From: JADFSZ01 sp022560555 [NCBI: PVC group bacterium]
Lineage (GTDB): Bacteria; GCA-001730085; JADFSZ01
Assembly (NCBI GenBank): GCA_022560555.1
Contig: JADFSZ010000073.1
Span: forward strand, 1-8,338
Length of the DNA stretch: 8,338 nucleotides
Direction: 5' to 3'
The stretch's first letter is position 1, and every line of letters begins with the position of its first letter. This document shows, one piece after another, positions 5,999-8,338 of this stretch. The notes beneath the pieces are model-generated. The model had not been told where the DNA came from and made no database searches. It saw only the letters and a program-made list of their open reading frames with translations. Position numbers and translations under genes: made by a program.

Positions 5999-6001
5999 CA
6001 A
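5974..6001 (-). promoter_or_regulatory. Promoter of the 550-residue exported protein gene
   Basis: Read on the - strand: -35 TTGACA (6001-5996, perfect), a 16-base spacer, and -10 TTAAAT (5979-5974, four of six matches). Transcription would begin near 5967 and give a leader of about 125 bases. It lies downstream of the terminator of the preceding - strand gene, which fits a separate transcription unit. Confidence 0.55.
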
Positions 6002-6023
6002 CCCCTATTCGTGGAAAAAATAA

Positions 6024-6056
6024 ATTGTAAAACATTGATAGTAGTCGCTTTACAAT
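6024..6056. repeat. Inverted repeat with 8-base arms
   Basis: ATTGTAAA (6024-6031) and TTTACAAT (6049-6056) are exact reverse complements separated by 17 bases. The centre is about 73 bases upstream of the proposed start of transcription near 5967, where an activator could bind. It is too AT-rich and widely spaced to be a terminator. Confidence 0.4.
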
Positions 6057-6064
6057 AAAATTAG

Positions 6065-6107
6065 GAAAAAAAATAAGCGGCAAAGCCCTGTTACAAAGGG
6101 CTTTGCC
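6065..6107 (-). terminator. Rho-independent terminator after the His/Tyr-rich protein gene
   Basis: A perfect 11-base-pair stem, GGCAAAGCCCT (6079-6089) with AGGGCTTTGCC (6097-6107), encloses a 7-base loop. On the - strand it is followed by GCTTATTTTTTTTCC. It starts 15 bases after the stop of the gene at 6122-6475. Confidence 0.93.
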
Positions 6108-6121
6108 TAGCCAGTCATGAA

Positions 6122-6475
6122 TTAGTAGGCAAAAGCCCAGAGAGATTCGTATGTGGTGTACCCATGATGGTAGTGTCCGTTACTATAATACCCTGGATGC
6201 CATGTGCGAATTTGACTGGGCGGATATGCCTCATGGCCATTATGGTGTCGTCTTTTGGAATACCACCTATGGGTATAGTGCCGAGGCCATTGAGGGACAT
6301 AATGGGTCTCAGTTACAACGGTTGTTGAATGGTCGTTTTGATGATGGACGGCGCTGGTTAATAGAGCCATGCCGGCAAGCCCCCCTACAATCCACGGCCA
6401 TGCCTCCCCGGCATAGGCTGGTCTGGTTTGGGCCAAAAACATCAAAAGGATGATGATGCTTATCGACTTTTTCAT
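6122..6475 (-). CDS. Small exported His/Tyr-rich protein of unknown function
   Basis: A 117-residue protein. ATG 6475 is chosen over the in-frame ATG at 6496 because a GGGAGG (6489-6484) lies between them at the right distance for 6475, and MKKSISIIILLMFLAQTRPAYA is then a clean signal peptide cut after AYA. The mature part (95 residues) begins with a Gly-containing hydrophobic stretch (PWIVGGLAGMALLTSA). It then becomes very rich in His (13), Tyr (10) and Trp (6), with clusters such as RRHHNGHE and GHYHHGY. Such composition suggests metal or surface binding, but no recognised metal motif is present. It follows the MATE gene on the same strand by 75 bases and probably shares its transcript; a terminator follows it. 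I know of no family name for it. Confidence 0.8.
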   Translation of the reverse strand: MKKSISIIILLMFLAQTRPAYAGEAWPWIVGGLAGMALLTSAVHHQNDHSTTVVTETHYVPQWPRHYTHRWYSKRRHHNGHEAYPPSQIRTWHPGYYSNGHYHHGYTTYESLWAFAY

Positions 6476-6483
6476 GATGTTCG

Positions 6484-6489
6484 CCTCCC
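6484..6489 (-). promoter_or_regulatory. Ribosome binding site that sets the start of the His/Tyr-rich protein
   Basis: On the - strand GGGAGG lies 8 bases before ATG 6475. The upstream ATG at 6496 lies before this site and has no comparable sequence. Confidence 0.7.
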
Positions 6490-6493
6490 TTCT

Positions 6494-6529
6494 CATTATG
6501 GTGTTTTTCGGTTTCCTTTAGACATAATG
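6494..6529. repeat. Inverted repeat between the MATE gene and the His/Tyr-rich gene
   Basis: CATTATG (6494-6500) and CATAATG (6523-6529) are exact reverse complements separated by 22 bases. They occupy the 75-base spacer just upstream of the ribosome binding site of the small gene. The stem is AT-rich with no T-run, so it is not a terminator. Confidence 0.3.
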
Positions 6530-6550
6530 ACGATGGATGAGAGGGTTTAT

Positions 6551-7927
6551 TCAGATTTTTTGTGAAAGCCATTTCTCCTTGAGAAATCCCCGTAAAAAAG
6601 TTCCCATCAGGATAAAACGATACAGGGCCATGAGCACCCATAAGCCCGTAAGGGTTCCTGAAAAATATTGAATCAACAGAAACGTCCCCGGCAGAAAAAG
6701 TCCCCACTGGACGAGGATGGTATATTTCATAACTTGTTTATTCGCGCCGCCTCCCATAAGCGTATGCATCCAGATAATTCCAAGGGGATCAAAAAACTGC
6801 ATAAAGCCTAATATGACAAGCGGAACGATCGCGAGGGCCTGAACGATTGGATCGTCAATAAAGATTTGGATCCAGAATCGCGGGAATAAGATAAAAAGGA
6901 AACCGATGATACTCAAAAAAGTTTCAGTGATCATAAGGGTTGAATAGCTCCAGATTTTAGCGCTGTGGGGATCATTTTCCCCTAGGGATTTGCTGACAAG
7001 AGAAATTGTGGCCAATCCCATGCCTAAAGCCGGCAGAAAACAGGCCAGCATCAGATTGACTAAAATGTTGGTGGCCGCTAATTCGGCTGTTCCGAGGATA
7101 GCTGTTATGCGGTAAAAAACGAGATATCCGAAGGAGAGAAAAATACCCATAATGCTCATGGGGATGGATAACGAAAGGAGGTTTTTTAACAAGGTTGATG
7201 TGATGAGTTTAGGTGTGAAACGGAAATGGGGTGTTTTATGTTTTATAAGAAGGCGCAGATAATTGCAGGTTCCAAGCAGTATTGCGATGAGGGAGGCGAG
7301 AGCCGCGCCTTTACTTTCCATCCTTGGAAATCCGAATTTACCGAAGATAAGAACGTAATTTAATGCAATGTTTGTTCCATGCATCAATAAGAGGGTTTGT
7401 AAATACACAGAAGATTTATGAAGACCGTTGAAGAATCCGCGAAAGGCAAAATTCATGCCCACAAACGGGATGCCGAGAATGCGAATACCCATATACCCGA
7501 TTCCGATGTGAACGACAGCGGAATCGCCGGAAAAAAACGGAACGATTTGTGGTATAAAATTATAAAGGATATAGGTCATGGGAAAGGCGATAAGCACTAT
7601 GAGGTAGAGTCCCGTAATCAAAGCTTCGTGAAGACGCGTATGAGCTTTTTCACCGAGCCGGCGTGCCGTTAAGGTTTGAACGGATGAACTGAACCCCTGA
7701 AGGGGCGAGACGATAACCCAGAGTGCGATGGATGTGATGCCGACCGCGGCTACATCATGGGCGCCTAAGCGGCCCACCATGGCTGTGTCAATCAGATTGA
7801 GGAGTGTTTGTGAACTCATCCCGCCGATGATGGGTAGGGCCAGTTTCATCACGTGCTTGATGCGCCAGCGGGCTAATATTTCGTGTAAAGGATAGGGAAA
7901 ATAATTTAGCATGGGAAAAAATATCAT
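6551..7927 (-). CDS. MATE-family multidrug/cation antiporter
   Basis: A 458-residue inner-membrane protein of normal MATE length (12 membrane helices in two similar halves). MATE proteins export cationic drugs or metabolites in exchange for H+ or Na+. The first half has IKHVMKLALPIIGGMSSQTLLNLIDTAMVGRLGAHDVAAVGI followed by a PLQGFSSSVQTLTARRLGE segment. The second half repeats this pattern (LSLSIPMSIMGIFLSFGYLVF, AATNILVNLMLACFLPALGMGLATISLVSKSLGENDP). The DinF/NorM/PfmA-like subfamily and the substrate cannot be told from sequence alone. No strong ribosome binding site precedes ATG 7927; ATG 7912 is an alternative. It is followed by the small His/Tyr-rich gene and faces a divergent gene at 8053. 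In the mature text of the sequence I see no frameshift or missing segment. Confidence 0.93.
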   Translation of the reverse strand: MIFFPMLNYFPYPLHEILARWRIKHVMKLALPIIGGMSSQTLLNLIDTAMVGRLGAHDVAAVGITSIALWVIVSPLQGFSSSVQTLTARRLGEKAHTRLHEALITGLYLIVLIAFPMTYILYNFIPQIVPFFSGDSAVVHIGIGYMGIRILGIPFVGMNFAFRGFFNGLHKSSVYLQTLLLMHGTNIALNYVLIFGKFGFPRMESKGAALASLIAILLGTCNYLRLLIKHKTPHFRFTPKLITSTLLKNLLSLSIPMSIMGIFLSFGYLVFYRITAILGTAELAATNILVNLMLACFLPALGMGLATISLVSKSLGENDPHSAKIWSYSTLMITETFLSIIGFLFILFPRFWIQIFIDDPIVQALAIVPLVILGFMQFFDPLGIIWMHTLMGGGANKQVMKYTILVQWGLFLPGTFLLIQYFSGTLTGLWVLMALYRFILMGTFLRGFLKEKWLSQKI

Positions 7928-7975
7928 ACGTTTTTTGCCAAAAAAAGATAGGGAAAATACCGATGGCGAACTGGG

Positions 7976-8005
7976 TTGTGAATTTGCGCTCAGATGAGCT
8001 ATAAT
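7976..8005 (+). promoter_or_regulatory. Promoter of the exported protein gene at 8053
   Basis: -10 TATAAT (8000-8005, perfect) and -35 TTGTGA (7976-7981, four of six) lie 18 bases apart. Transcription would start near 8012 and give a leader of about 40 bases. The spacer contains the dyad GCTCA-GA-TGAGC (7988-7999). The core CTATAATAG is nearly symmetrical and gives TATTAT on the other strand, facing the MATE gene. Confidence 0.6.
7988..7999. promoter_or_regulatory. Short dyad in the promoter spacer (possible operator)
   Basis: GCTCA (7988-7992) and TGAGC (7995-7999) are exact reverse complements with two bases between. It abuts the TATAAT box, where a bound protein would block RNA polymerase. 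Five-base arms are short, so this is only suggestive. Confidence 0.3.
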
Positions 8006-8052
8006 AGGGCCTGTTCATGTGAAACCCGGGTAGAAGGGGTATATTGCGGTTT

Positions 8053-8338
8053 ATGAAATTCGGGATACATACTGGGGGGCTTCTTTTGGTGGCCCTTGCG
8101 ACGGGGCTGTCTTCTTGGGGCGCGGCCGAGAATGTGCCGCAAAAATATTTGACGATTCAAATTTTTGAACAAGATTTGGAAAAACCAAAGTTCCGTGTTC
8201 GGAGTCCTCTCGCTGTGTTGTATGTTGCGAAAAATTTTCTTCCGGAGCATATTCGCAAAGATCTTGAGGAGAATGATATTGATATCCACCAGATTATTGA
8301 AAATATTGAGGCGAACGATTTGTTCGGGCGGATTGTGG
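8053..8338 (+). CDS. Exported protein of unknown function, N-terminal part (3' end outside window)
   Basis: 95 codons are visible before the window ends. The N-terminus MKFGIHTGGLLLVALATGLSSWGAA looks like a signal peptide cut near Ala24-Ala25. The following segment (KYLTIQIFEQ, FRVRSPLAVLYVAKNFLPEHIRKDLEENDIDIHQIIENI) reminds me of the small beta-strand plus two-helix units with a V-R-V-x-x-P-L pattern near the end of some DUF2089/YvlB-like proteins; this is memory, not a search. AAGGGG (8034-8039) precedes ATG 8053 by 13 bases, and an in-frame TTG at 8044 by 4 bases, so the start could be three codons earlier. It has a good promoter upstream and diverges from the MATE gene. Confidence 0.75.
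   Translation, partial: MKFGIHTGGLLLVALATGLSSWGAAENVPQKYLTIQIFEQDLEKPKFRVRSPLAVLYVAKNFLPEHIRKDLEENDIDIHQIIENIEANDLFGRIV

Noticed and set aside
5841-6121. Search for a small gene or RNA in the 281-base gap
   Set aside because: Only the promoter, palindromic elements and the terminator are seen; no frame of note and no recognisable RNA fold.
6151-6453. 100-codon frame opposite the His/Tyr-rich gene
   Set aside because: No ribosome binding site or signal; it is the antisense shadow of a gene with a signal peptide, ribosome binding site and terminator.
7418-7672. 84-codon + strand frame inside the MATE gene
   Set aside because: Entirely opposite the conserved MATE coding sequence and of low-quality composition.
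1-8338. Defence system, CRISPR array, insertion sequence, tRNA or phage genes
   Set aside because: No direct repeats with spacers, no transposase or integrase frames, no terminal inverted repeats and no tRNA-like fold were found.

Overview
The window looks like chromosomal DNA of a diderm bacterium of moderate GC content. The first half is the distal part of a ribosomal protein operon, in the order map (3' end), infA, rpmJ, rpsM, rpsK, rpsD, rpoA, rplQ. Adjacent map and infA with rpsD kept between rpsK and rpoA fits several deep bacterial phyla. The alpha-subunit N-terminus (MPKRL...EEYGKFIAEPFERGFG), the heptanucleotide repeats and several secreted proteins of unknown function suggest the PVC / Candidatus Omnitrophota area. 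That placement rests on memory of such sequences and is tentative.

Positions 1-4103 (+ strand) are the operon. Most genes are a few bases apart or overlap, and they have good Shine-Dalgarno sites. The one irregular place is the gap of about 285 bases between rpmJ and rpsM. It holds two different arrays of 7-base repeats (781-830 and 843-870), followed by a possible unannotated 53-codon ORF (891-1052) that ends one base before the GTG start of rpsM. RpoA and L17 both carry charged C-terminal extensions; the RpoA one is built from an 18-base tandem repeat.

A strong hairpin with T-runs on both sides (4136-4180) ends the operon and also serves the convergent gene. That gene (4188-5840, - strand) encodes a 550-residue exported, cysteine-free protein that I do not recognise. 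It has its own promoter (-35 TTGACA) inside a 33-base imperfect dyad, so it may be regulated.

Positions 6065-7927 (- strand) hold a likely two-gene transcript: a MATE-family multidrug/cation antiporter, then a small exported His/Tyr-rich protein, ended by a very good rho-independent terminator. Divergent from the MATE gene, at the right edge, is the start of another exported protein (8053 onward, cut by the window). It is preceded by a perfect TATAAT box whose surroundings are nearly symmetrical, so the same AT core could serve both directions.

I see no tRNA, rRNA, CRISPR array, insertion sequence or phage gene. The operon is ordinary. The points of interest are the repeat/small-ORF insertion in it, and the unknown exported proteins with their control sites.
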